DNA of 8,025 nucleotides from Deltaproteobacteria bacterium (GCA_031278795.1 JAITJT010000106.1:1-8025), one strand, 5' to 3'. Shown: positions 1 to 6,408, counted from the first letter of the stretch. Made by a program: numbers and translations. Notes: generated from the letters alone by a model not told the origin.

Positions 1-710
1 AGGTTCATCTGGCACATGGCGCAGGTGGTTACTATGGCGTCCGCTCCGGCGTCATAGGCCCCCGTTACTATCTGGGTTATCAGATCCTCCGCGATATTGG
101 GGTAGATGGCGGAGATGAAAGCGCTGCAGCACTTGTTGGGCCAGGGCCAGACGACGCTCTCGGCGCCTATCGCCTTTACTACCTTTTCCACTGAGTTCCT
201 AGGATACTTGGGTCTTATCTCCTTGGGGTACATGGCGCCGCAGCCGTAGTAGACGGCTACCTTGAGGCCCTTCAGGGGTCTCACGTTCTCAAAGGTCTCG
301 CCCTTTTCCTTGGCGGCGGTTAAGACCGTGTCGTAGACGTCATATATGTTGATGACCGGATTTTCCAGATGCAGGCGCCCGTACTTGTCCTCATAGGTCT
401 TCCTGAGACCGGGATCTTCCTGGAGGTGGTACTGGGCCACGGCCCAGTTGCGGTAGCAGTTGGGGCAGGGGATGACCACCGGAAGATCCTTGGGGATCCT
501 GGAGAAGTTCCTGGCGCCCATGGCCACCGGCATTTCATGGTTGAGGGCGTGGCCGGAGGAGGAGCCGCAGCAGTTCCAGTCGTCTATCTCGGTTAGCTTC
601 ACTTTTAGCTTCTTGAGGGCTATGTCCATGGGGCGGTTGGATTCGTCCGCGCCGGTCTTCATGGTGCAGCCGGGGTAGTAGGAGGCCTCGAAGTTGTATT
701 GTTCTGTCAT
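1..710 (-). CDS. hdrB: CoB--CoM heterodisulfide reductase subunit B family protein (partial, C-terminus cut by window edge)
   Basis: About 236 codons are visible; the 3' end lies outside the window. Two CCG domains are seen: Cys15, Cys47-Cys48-Gly49 and Cys82/Cys85, then Cys157, Cys194-Cys195 and Cys230/Cys233. This is the ten-cysteine pattern that holds the two non-cubane [4Fe-4S] clusters in HdrB, the subunit that reduces a disulfide by paired one-electron steps. In non-methanogens the substrate is usually unknown; a thiol/disulfide protein or cofactor fed by an HdrA flavoprotein is typical. The second motif reads CCS instead of CCG. The start ATG has a GGAGG eight to nine bases upstream, overlapping the stop of the HdrC gene, so the two are co-translated. 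Neighbouring hdrA or hydrogenase/ferredoxin partners would lie beyond the left edge. Family assignment is firm; physiological substrate is not known. Confidence 0.9.
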   Translation of the reverse strand, partial: MTEQYNFEASYYPGCTMKTGADESNRPMDIALKKLKVKLTEIDDWNCCGSSSGHALNHEMPVAMGARNFSRIPKDLPVVIPCPNCYRNWAVAQYHLQEDPGLRKTYEDKYGRLHLENPVINIYDVYDTVLTAAKEKGETFENVRPLKGLKVAVYYGCGAMYPKEIRPKYPRNSVEKVVKAIGAESVVWPWPNKCCSAFISAIYPNIAEDLITQIVTGAYDAGADAIVTTCAMCQMN

Positions 711-719
711 ATGGCCCTC

Positions 720-1328
720 CTACCAGTCCAGCCAGGAGCCGGTCACAATCCTTCTGACCTGGCTCAGGCCGCTTCCCATGAGCCTTGACGGCATGAGGTG
801 GAGTTTACCCATGAGGATCATCTTGGTGCCCAGGATGGCGTCTTGGAACCAGGCCTTGGGGCCCAGGCCCAGGGTGAGGAGCTTGTGGTGGCCCATGAGC
901 TCCACCTTGTTGCTGCGTCCGTGGCGCCTCACCGAGTAGAGGAAGGCCCGGTGGAACTCCAGGATGGGCCTGTCACCCACGGGAAGGCGCTCGTCAACGC
1001 ACTCCTCCCTGAGGTAGTCCATGACGCCGGCAATGTTTATGGCCATGGGGCAGACGGCTGAGCAGGAGTGGCAACCCACGCAGCGCCAGATGGTTTGGGA
1101 GGTGAGGGCCTCCTTTTTGAGTCCGAGAACCGCCAGACGCATGATGCCGTGGGGGCCGTAATCCATGTAAGGGTACATGGGACAGCCTCCGGAGCAGCTC
1201 ATGCAGGTGAGACAGGTGTTGAGGTCAGTGCCGGCAATCTCGCCTATTTTTTTGGCGAACTTGAGGTCGGCCTGATTCATGTTGACGGGTTCCCGGGAGG
1301 AAAGTTTTTTCGCTTCCGGATAGATCAT
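720..1328 (-). CDS. hdrC: CoB--CoM heterodisulfide reductase subunit C-like 4Fe-4S protein
   Basis: 202 residues, the usual size for HdrC. Two ferredoxin-type motifs CxxCxxCxxxCP are seen at Cys39/42/45/49 and Cys83/86/89/93, so the protein should carry two cubane [4Fe-4S] clusters and pass electrons from an HdrA-type flavin protein to HdrB. The C-terminal 100 residues are basic and helical, with no obvious membrane segment, so it is predicted cytoplasmic. The chosen ATG has GGAG about seven bases upstream; a second in-frame Met17 sits just before the conserved region and cannot be excluded. The TAG stop is part of the Shine-Dalgarno of the downstream HdrB gene. Its start codon also overlaps, as ATGA, the stop of a small upstream frame. 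HdrC-HdrB without HdrA at this end is common in sulfate reducers and other anaerobes. Confidence 0.9.
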   Translation of the reverse strand: MIYPEAKKLSSREPVNMNQADLKFAKKIGEIAGTDLNTCLTCMSCSGGCPMYPYMDYGPHGIMRLAVLGLKKEALTSQTIWRCVGCHSCSAVCPMAINIAGVMDYLREECVDERLPVGDRPILEFHRAFLYSVRRHGRSNKVELMGHHKLLTLGLGPKAWFQDAILGTKMILMGKLHLMPSRLMGSGLSQVRRIVTGSWLDW

Positions 1329-1396
1329 ATATGTACTCCATTAAGGATTTGGGGTTGGGGAGCCTCTTTCAAGTCAAAATCCACCTCTTCTCTCAA
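1325..1396 (-). CDS. possible leader peptide translationally coupled to hdrC
   Basis: A 23-codon frame starts at TTG with a perfect GGAGG five bases upstream and ends in TGA that overlaps the ATG of HdrC as ATGA. The peptide is acidic and proline-rich near its end and resembles nothing I recognise. The same frame is also open upstream back to about 1519, interrupted by one TAA at 1421-1423. The overlap and ribosome site are seen in the sequence; that the peptide is made is inference. It may be chance. Confidence 0.25.
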   Translation of the reverse strand: MREEVDFDLKEAPQPQILNGVHI

Positions 1397-1517
1397 GGGA
1401 GCCTCCGCCAGGTGACCGGATTACTCATGACGCCAGATGGCCTTGGATTCCCATGGGTAGAGAGCGGTGTTTTTGAAGCCTGAAAAGAGATATGGTGCTC
1501 CAATCATAGTTGTTTTC

Positions 1518-1546
1518 ATTGTAGTAAAGGGATCTTAGAAAAACAA
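1518..1546 (-). promoter_or_regulatory. candidate sigma-70-type promoter for hdrC-hdrB
   Basis: On the minus strand TTGTTT (-35, 1541-1546) is followed after 17 bases by TACAAT (-10, 1518-1523; five of six consensus bases). Transcription would start near 1511, giving a leader of about 180 nt before hdrC. It lies directly downstream of the triple GCAGTTT repeat. Consensus match only. Confidence 0.45.
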
Positions 1547-1578
1547 GGTATTTTATTGACAAAAAAGCCCATCAAAGT

Positions 1579-1608
1579 GCAGTTTCAAGCGCAGTTTCGG
1601 GCAGTTTT
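1579..1608. repeat. three GCAGTTT direct repeats upstream of the hdr promoter
   Basis: GCAGTTT occurs at 1579, 1591 and 1601 (read on the minus strand as AAACTGC), spaced 12 and 10 bases, about one helical turn. The cluster lies 33 to 62 bp upstream of the candidate -35 box of hdrC-hdrB, where an activator would bind. The role is inferred. Confidence 0.4.
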
Positions 1609-1692
1609 GAGACATATCATTCCATTTTGAGGGAGATAGGGGAGGTGGCTAAGGGGACGGGGCTGGCGGGGTGGGGTTTGCTAAGGTGGAGG

Positions 1693-1750
1693 ACCAGGCT
1701 AGTCCTGGTAAAGAAAGCCTCTGAGAGGCTGGAGCCCCGGGGTACCGGGC
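1693..1750. other. GC-rich cluster of three consecutive hairpins
   Basis: Three stems lie in under 60 bp: ACCAGG/CCTGGT (1693-1698 with 1704-1709), AGCCTC/GAGGCT (1716-1721 with 1725-1730) and a GCCCCGG/CCGGGC stem with one bulge (1734-1750). They sit immediately beyond the U-tract of the exonuclease terminator. They could be a REP-like element, a back-up for 3'-end protection, or part of an unrecognised RNA. Confidence 0.35.
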
Positions 1751-1757
1751 ACCAGGC

Positions 1758-1784
1758 AAAAAAAAAGGGGGGGCTTCCCCCCCC
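1758..1784 (-). terminator. intrinsic terminator of the exonuclease III gene
   Basis: Read on the minus strand, a stem of seven G pairs with seven C around a four-base loop (1767-1784) and is followed by nine U (1766-1758). The stem begins at the last base pair of the TAG stop codon, so termination comes directly after the gene. This separates the exonuclease from the hdr unit. Confidence 0.85.
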
Positions 1785-2563
1785 TAGAATTTAAGCTCAA
1801 GCCCAATGGGGCAGTGGTCTGAGCCCATTATGTCCGGCTCTATGAAGCTTCTCTTTATGTTTTTCGTGAGCTCATTGGATACAAAGAAGTAGTCTATGCG
1901 CCAACCCACGTTGTTGTGCCTAGCGCCAGCCCGGTATGACCACCAGGTGTAGTCTCCGGTGGTGTCGCCGTTTACGTGGCGGAAGGTGTCCACGTAACCG
2001 TGTTTCACGAGCTTATCTAACCATTTGCGTTCTATGGGCAAAAACCCGGAGGTCTCCTCGTTTTCCTTGGGCCTGGCCAGGTCTATGGGCCGGTGGGCGG
2101 TGTTGAAGTCCCCGCAGACCACTATGGGTTTTTTCTTCCTGAGCCGCTCGGCGTGGGCGAGGAAGGCGTCGTAGTAGCCCAGCTTGTAGGCCAGGCGATC
2201 CTCATCCTTTTGGCCGTTGGGGAAGTAGACATTGAAAAAGTAGAACTGGGGATACTCGGCCTGCACCAGCCGTCCCTCTTGGTTCCAGGAGGGATCCGGA
2301 AGCTCCTCGGCAACACTTAGGGGCTTTTTCAGGGTGTAGAGGGCCACCCCGGAGTAGCCTTTCTTGGCCTTGGAGCTGGACCAGAAGCTCAGGTACTTGG
2401 AGGGGCTGAGGAGCTTGGCCGTGAGCTGCTCCGGGTTGGCCTTGGTCTCCTGGAGGGCGATGATGTCGGCCCCGGTGTCGGTGAACAATGGAAAGAAGTC
2501 CGGCTTGGTGGAGGCGGCCCTTATGCCGTTCACGTTCCAGCTATAAAAAAGCAAGTCTTTCAC
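1784..2563 (-). CDS. xth: exodeoxyribonuclease III (AP endonuclease, ExoIII family)
   Basis: Mg-dependent DNA repair enzyme that cuts at abasic sites and removes 3' blocking groups and mononucleotides. The 259-residue product matches the family length and keeps all signatures: SWNVNGIRA (Asn10), QET (Glu39), GYSGVA (70-74), NVYFPNG (Tyr113), GDFN (Asp152, Asn154), RIDYF (Asp224) and GSDHCP (Asp249, His250). It is cytoplasmic and single-domain, and appears to be transcribed alone: a candidate promoter lies upstream and a strong terminator follows. The start is uncertain. The GTG at 2561-2563 has no ribosome site before it, while GAGGTG at 2561-2566 is well placed six bases before a TTG at 2552-2554; that start would give 256 residues and the usual five residues before the conserved Trp. 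The active site is complete, so activity is expected. Confidence 0.95.
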   Translation of the reverse strand: MKDLLFYSWNVNGIRAASTKPDFFPLFTDTGADIIALQETKANPEQLTAKLLSPSKYLSFWSSSKAKKGYSGVALYTLKKPLSVAEELPDPSWNQEGRLVQAEYPQFYFFNVYFPNGQKDEDRLAYKLGYYDAFLAHAERLRKKKPIVVCGDFNTAHRPIDLARPKENEETSGFLPIERKWLDKLVKHGYVDTFRHVNGDTTGDYTWWSYRAGARHNNVGWRIDYFFVSNELTKNIKRSFIEPDIMGSDHCPIGLELKF

Positions 2564-2598
2564 CTCGCGCGTTTTTTTATTATGGGAGGGCTTTTAGA

Positions 2599-2628
2599 AT
2601 CCTAAGGCAAACACTTGAAATCAAGCAA
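2599..2628 (-). promoter_or_regulatory. weak candidate promoter for exonuclease III
   Basis: On the minus strand TTGCTT (2623-2628) and TAGGAT (2599-2604) are 18 bases apart, placing a start about 30 bases before the coding region. The -10 matches only four of six consensus bases. Confidence 0.25.
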
Positions 2629-2866
2629 ATATTAGCAGATCTTCCCCTCTTTTTAAAATGAGTTGGACTGGAGTTTACAGAGCTAAGGTAAGGCTTAAAA
2701 AATAGTGGAAAAATCCGGAAATATTTTAAAAAAGAGTTTAAGAATCTTGATGAAATGCCCAAAGTACTTCAAAAAAGATCTAAAAACATTTTAAAAAAGC
2801 TCAAGCTTTGCCTCTCAAGAGCTAGCTTAAAACAAGCCTCAAGACAGAGGCAAAAATGCCTTGGCG

Positions 2867-2920
2867 AAAAAAAAGCGGCCAGGGGCATGGGGCGCTTATT
2901 AACCCGCAAGCTCTGACCGC
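2867..2920 (-). terminator. orphan intrinsic terminator on the minus strand
   Basis: On the minus strand GCGGTCAG (2920-2913) pairs over its full length, with one U-G pair, to CTGGCCGC (2882-2875), and eight U follow at once (2874-2867). The 30-base loop can form an inner GCTT/AAGC stem. A weaker second hairpin, GCCTC/GAGGC followed by a U-rich run, lies just beyond (about 2836-2851). No recognisable gene ends here, so it points to an unassigned minus-strand transcript starting somewhere above 2920. Confidence 0.5.
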
Positions 2921-3429
2921 CAAAAAGAAAGGTCGTGTCGGTAGTTTTTGTTTGTGACCAAGAAGCCTCGCCCAAGATGTATATGCGCGCGCTTTTTGGA
3001 CGTATTAAGAAAGTATTTTTGAAGTATTTTAAAAGTTAAGATTAGGGGCAATAAGCCTAAATGACCTCTCTTTCCAAAAAAGCCGGGACAAAACTGGAAG
3101 ATTTGGGTTTCTTCCAGAACCTAAAAGACCTGACAAGGAGCGATCTTATGGCTGAAAAAGAAAAGGTTTGGTGCCTTTAAAAACACTTCAATTGGGCCAT
3201 TATTTAGGTCATGGGCCCAAGTGGCGCGGCCACGACCCGAAAGGCGCTTATCATACCTGTAGGGCCCGGCCGCAGAAGAAAGAGGCGGTGGTTCTTTTGG
3301 CAACTTCCAAGAAAGCGTTTTCTCCATTCAGGCTAAAGCTCTGAAAGAATCCTTGTTTGATGCTGATGTGCGCTAGCTAACGCACTTTGCTTTTGAGAAG
3401 CGGCCAAAATTATTTGAGACGTATTTTGT

Positions 3430-3496
3430 GTGTGTTTAGTTTAGTTTAATAAGCAAAAAATACCTCTTTCTTCAAAATCGTATGAACTAAACACAC
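3430..3496. repeat. 12-bp inverted repeat with 43-bp spacer
   Basis: GTGTGTTTAGTT (3430-3441) is the exact reverse complement of AACTAAACACAC (3485-3496). The ends could be a miniature element remnant or a long hairpin in a transcript. No target-site duplication or transposase is visible. Confidence 0.4.
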
Positions 3497-4062
3497 CATA
3501 ACATAACAAGCATCTGTGAGTATTTATTGAGTAACAGTATACACAATAAATTATAATTATCCTTAAAATCACCTGATTCAATGGTAAATTAAACGTTGGA
3601 TTGACACTGTCATAGGAATCAACAATGTGAGGACGTAATTATTTTGTCAGGGGATTTAAAGGAGTGAGTGGATGTGTGTTATGTGGGTGTGAGGTTCAAA
3701 CTTAAATCAGGTTAAGGCATTTGGGCCAAGGTGTCAAGGTTTTTTTTCATTTTCTAAAATTTTTTTTTCTTTAGTTACTAGCTTGCTTTCCGGCGATTTT
3801 GCCTAATTTTGGGGGTTTTTTTGAGAAAAAAAAATGAGGGCTCTAGGCTCTTTTGGCTTTATTTTGAGCCGTTCGCGGGCATCGTTTCTTCTCTTAAGAG
3901 TAAGCTTAATAAGTGTAAGCTCTTCTCCTTTAACTAATTGTATAAAATTGTCTATGAGCATAAGTATTTAAGATTTTATTCAAGTTAATTTATGTTAATA
4001 TTTATAAATTATTTTAAAAGCTTTAAAAAAATGTTTTTGTATTAGATAGATATTAAGTCTAA

Positions 4063-4105
4063 GCTTATTTTAGAAAAGCACCAAACAGGCTTATTTTAGA
4101 AAAGC
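4063..4105. repeat. 17-bp direct repeat covering the 3' end of the RecD2-like gene
   Basis: GCTTATTTTAGAAAAGC occurs exactly at 4063-4079 and again at 4089-4105, 26 bp apart. The second copy contains the last codons and stop of the RecD2-like gene, so the first looks like a duplicate of that gene end. Around the stop, AGGCTT/AAGCCT (4087-4107) can form a 6-bp hairpin, but no U-run follows, so it is not a classical terminator. Confidence 0.6.
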
Positions 4106-6394
4106 CTCCAGCTTTAGCCCGGATCCCTCCCTGGGCTCAAAATCCGCTAGTGTCCTAGCCAGTAGGCGTTTGGGGCCAATGACGGCCATGAAACTCGTGC
4201 CTTGGTTCATGCAGAGATAGAGATCCCTCCTGTCGGGTTGAGTGCTATTGGGGTCCAGGACCATGATGACCCCTGGAGTGGAGACATACTTGGCGTCTTT
4301 TTTATCTAGCGCCCAGGAGGGCATGATTTTAGCGAGGTCTTCTCCCCTGATGGTGTGAGGGGTGTTTCCGTGCCTCACCTCCAGGGTGAGGGTCACCGGG
4401 TTGACCTTGGTGATGAGAACGCTCTCGGTCGCCTGGAGGCCCTCCTGGGGGATGTCATCTCTAAGACTTACCCTCTGGCCCGGGATTAGCTGGAAATCCT
4501 GGAACAGGTGGCTCGCGGTGAAGGAGAAATCCGGCTTGGGGTCCTTGGATGGGTTGGGATGCCAGATGTCCCGCTCCTTTCTGGAGAAGTTATTTAGTTT
4601 GGTGAAGATCTTGGGGTATTGGCCCCGGAGGAGAGCAGCCTCCCCATAGATCTCCAGGTACTTGGAGGTAATGAGGCGGTTGAGGTTGAGGGCGCTGAAC
4701 TCGCCTTCCCCGAAGGATATGGCTAGAGAACTTGATTCCGGTGGAAGTTTGAGGCGTCTGGGGAAGAATTCTAAAAAGAGCGAGAGTATCTTGGTCTTGA
4801 CCTTTATGGGGTCCTCCTCGTCCACGAAGATGAAATCCGCCCCGGGGTCGGTTTTCACTAGGGTGGGGAATCTCCCGGACCTCACCTTTCTAAGGGCCTT
4901 TCCCCCGTCCCCACCTCGGTCTAGCTTTAAGACCTCCTGCAGCTTCACCGCCGGAAAGGTCCTCAAAGATATGAGGGCATCGAAGAGGTCTCCCGGGTTT
5001 GTGGAGCCCCTTAGGAAACGGTCTCCCATAATCACCAAGACACATGTCTTGGGAAGGGCCGCCACCAGCTTGGAAAAGTACGAGAGATCAATAAAATTCC
5101 CGCTCTTGATTATGAGCATGTCCAGATCCATAGGATTTAAGGGCCCCCGGGTGAAGTCTTGGGAGTGGGGGGACCACTCCAGAAGCTCGCTAGGCGAGAA
5201 TACCGGAAGCTGCAGGCGCATGCGCAGATGCTCCCGCTCTTGCGCGCTAGGCGCGCAGAGGGCGATTCTGCCCTTGTGCCTGGCCACCACCTGGTAGAGG
5301 ATCCGCATGATTGTCTGGGCGGAGGTGCCGGACTCCAGGTCCATGATGACGATCTTCTCTTCCAAGGCCAAGTCCATGCCGTAGCGCATGTCCTTTTTGA
5401 GCCTCATGAAATCCCCTTGCATCTTTTGAATGACCTTGGCCTCCGGAAAATCAATGCGGCGTTTGGTCTCCATTATGGCGTAGAGGTCGCCAATTAAATT
5501 GGATTCCTCTTGGGAGAGCCAGGCCAGTTGGCTGTAGTCCTCACCCGGGGCCGATCCTCTATGGGGGGTGATGAGGTTCAACGAGAGCCTTCCCAAGGCC
5601 GCCCTTAGGCTCTCCTTGGTGCTGGGGGGCTCGACGGAGGCTAGAAACTCCATGGAATAGAAAATCAGCTCCTCTGTGTTTAGGTGGTCATAGCCCAGCT
5701 GTAAACGCAGATTGAGGATATTTATAAGGGTGTACTCCTCTAAGGACGCTTTGGAGTTTTTCGTGAGCTTGGCGAGGCGCCGCAAGGGGTCCAGGGGGAT
5801 GGGAAGCCCCAGGGAGAGGATCTTCCGGACCGAGTCCCTTATCTCCTGGGGAGGCTTGGCGCTGCTTCTTAAAACCAGGGCCGCGTAGAGGGGCCCTAGG
5901 TGGAAGTTCGCGGCGTAGTGGGAGGCGAGGTACCTAAGCGAGAGGAATGAAGAGTAGCTTTCAATTAGGTCCTCTCTTATCTTGGGGCTCAAGTCGTCTA
6001 GCTTGGCGAGCCTCTCCGGTTGGAACCTCAGTATGCTTAGGGTGTCGTTTCCAAAGATATCCAGGATTAGCCCCAAGTTATCCGAGGAGAGCTTGGAGCT
6101 CACCCCTGAGCTGGTTAGATAGGTCTTAATACCCCTGGTGTCCTTGGGCTCAAACACGGCAACCTCGCTAAGGGGCTCGAAAACATCCAAGCCTAAGCCC
6201 CTCTCCAGGTGTCCCACAAGTCTCGCGTTATCCACCTCCAGCATCTGCCCGGGGATGGGGAGTCCCAGATAGGCCTTAAGCGCCACGGGCCCCTCCGGGG
6301 CCCAGAGCGTGACAGTGGAGAGTCCGGTAGTAAGATCCAAGGCCAAAACCTCGAGAAGCTCCCCTCTGAGCTTAGTGTATTCAGTTTCCTTCAC
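4091..6394 (-). CDS. RecD2-like protein with all helicase/ATPase motifs lost (predicted pseudo-helicase)
   Basis: 767 residues, close to full-length RecD2 (about 720-750). The fold can be followed throughout. There is an N-terminal domain (1-80), then the RecD2 pattern GIK..YL (88-93), IFGNDTL (113-119) and PERL (126-129). The motor follows: a degenerate Walker A (LESGTSAQT at 353-361 in place of GGPGTGKTT, Lys to Ala359), motif Ia (APSAQEREHL, 381-390), Walker B with Asp-Glu replaced by Lys430-Ser431, motif III GDRFLRGS with the Gln replaced by Leu461, motif IV Arg-Gln replaced by Lys490-Leu491, an SH3-like part (about 625-690), motif V HKSQG replaced (696-700), and motif VI Thr-Arg replaced by Asn730-Gln731. 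It should not hydrolyse ATP; a structural or DNA/protein-binding role is inferred. The start is GTG, with TAAGGTGG six bases upstream inside the trmB stop. The open frame argues against simple decay. Confidence 0.8.
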   Translation of the reverse strand: MKETEYTKLRGELLEVLALDLTTGLSTVTLWAPEGPVALKAYLGLPIPGQMLEVDNARLVGHLERGLGLDVFEPLSEVAVFEPKDTRGIKTYLTSSGVSSKLSSDNLGLILDIFGNDTLSILRFQPERLAKLDDLSPKIREDLIESYSSFLSLRYLASHYAANFHLGPLYAALVLRSSAKPPQEIRDSVRKILSLGLPIPLDPLRRLAKLTKNSKASLEEYTLINILNLRLQLGYDHLNTEELIFYSMEFLASVEPPSTKESLRAALGRLSLNLITPHRGSAPGEDYSQLAWLSQEESNLIGDLYAIMETKRRIDFPEAKVIQKMQGDFMRLKKDMRYGMDLALEEKIVIMDLESGTSAQTIMRILYQVVARHKGRIALCAPSAQEREHLRMRLQLPVFSPSELLEWSPHSQDFTRGPLNPMDLDMLIIKSGNFIDLSYFSKLVAALPKTCVLVIMGDRFLRGSTNPGDLFDALISLRTFPAVKLQEVLKLDRGGDGGKALRKVRSGRFPTLVKTDPGADFIFVDEEDPIKVKTKILSLFLEFFPRRLKLPPESSSLAISFGEGEFSALNLNRLITSKYLEIYGEAALLRGQYPKIFTKLNNFSRKERDIWHPNPSKDPKPDFSFTASHLFQDFQLIPGQRVSLRDDIPQEGLQATESVLITKVNPVTLTLEVRHGNTPHTIRGEDLAKIMPSWALDKKDAKYVSTPGVIMVLDPNSTQPDRRDLYLCMNQGTSFMAVIGPKRLLARTLADFEPREGSGLKLEAFLK

Positions 6395-6400
6395 TTATCA

Positions 6401-6408
6401 CCACCTTA
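6401..6408 (-). promoter_or_regulatory. Shine-Dalgarno overlapping the trmB stop codon
   Basis: On the minus strand TAAGGTGG (one base from TAAGGAGG) includes the TAA stop of trmB and is followed, six bases later, by the GTG start of the RecD2-like gene. The arrangement fixes that start and predicts translational coupling of the two genes. Confidence 0.65.

Larger units (their letters stand above)
1329..1783. other. hdr leader and intergenic region
   Basis: The stretch between HdrC and the exonuclease gene holds the hdr leader with two short reading frames (1329-1510), the promoter, the GCAGTTT repeats, and a GC-rich hairpin cluster (about 1633-1757) next to the exonuclease terminator. I find no tRNA and no convincing longer gene. 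Confidence 0.5.
2564..4090. other. 1.5-kb AT-rich region without a convincing protein gene
   Basis: The stretch is AT-rich, especially 3400-4090, with many A and T runs. It holds a minus-strand terminator (2867-2920), a GC-richer core (about 3060-3390) with several hairpins (3094-3117, 3192-3220, 3221-3233), an 18-bp near-palindrome (3368-3385), an inverted repeat (3430-3496), and an 11-bp TGACA/TGTCA palindrome (3602-3612). A 68-codon minus frame (3121-3327) is open but lacks a ribosome site and any recognisable motif. On the plus strand an ATG at 3148 with AAGGAG upstream opens only ten codons. I see no tRNA, CRISPR or transposase. It could hold an unrecognised RNA gene or decayed genes. 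Confidence 0.5.

Noticed and set aside
694..1415. Plus-strand frames opposite HdrC
   Set aside because: Shadow frames of a gene with two clear cluster motifs.
1421..1423. Readthrough of the TAA in the hdr leader frame as recoding
   Set aside because: Known recoding to selenocysteine or pyrrolysine uses TGA or TAG, not TAA, and the flanking peptide has no known family.
1633..1757. tRNA, RNase P, tmRNA or SRP RNA in the GC-rich stretch
   Set aside because: None of the conserved core elements of these RNAs (for example a T-loop GTTCGA or the RNase P GAAAGTCC region) is present on either strand.
2769..2975. 68-codon minus-strand frame starting at TTG
   Set aside because: It runs straight through the strong terminator stem and U-run at 2867-2920 and has no ribosome site or known motif.
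3121..3327. 68-codon minus-strand frame in the AT-rich gap
   Set aside because: No ribosome site before the ATG, no recognisable motif, composition varies along the frame, and it overlaps open frames on the other strand. Kept only as a remark on the region.
3601..3629. Perfect TTGACA at 3601 as a promoter
   Set aside because: No acceptable -10 at 16-18 bases. The site is part of an 11-bp TGACA/TGTCA palindrome, and no gene follows beyond a six-codon frame at 3672.
3826..3870. Terminator of the RecD2-like gene: GGCTC/GAGCC stem with A9/T9
   Set aside because: The stem is only five base pairs with a 15-base loop, and the U-run lies 11 bases further on; too weak to call.
4362..5497. Several plus-strand frames of 95 to 211 codons inside the RecD2-like gene
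   Set aside because: They are shadows of a continuous 767-codon minus-strand frame whose product aligns with a known fold; none has recognisable domains.
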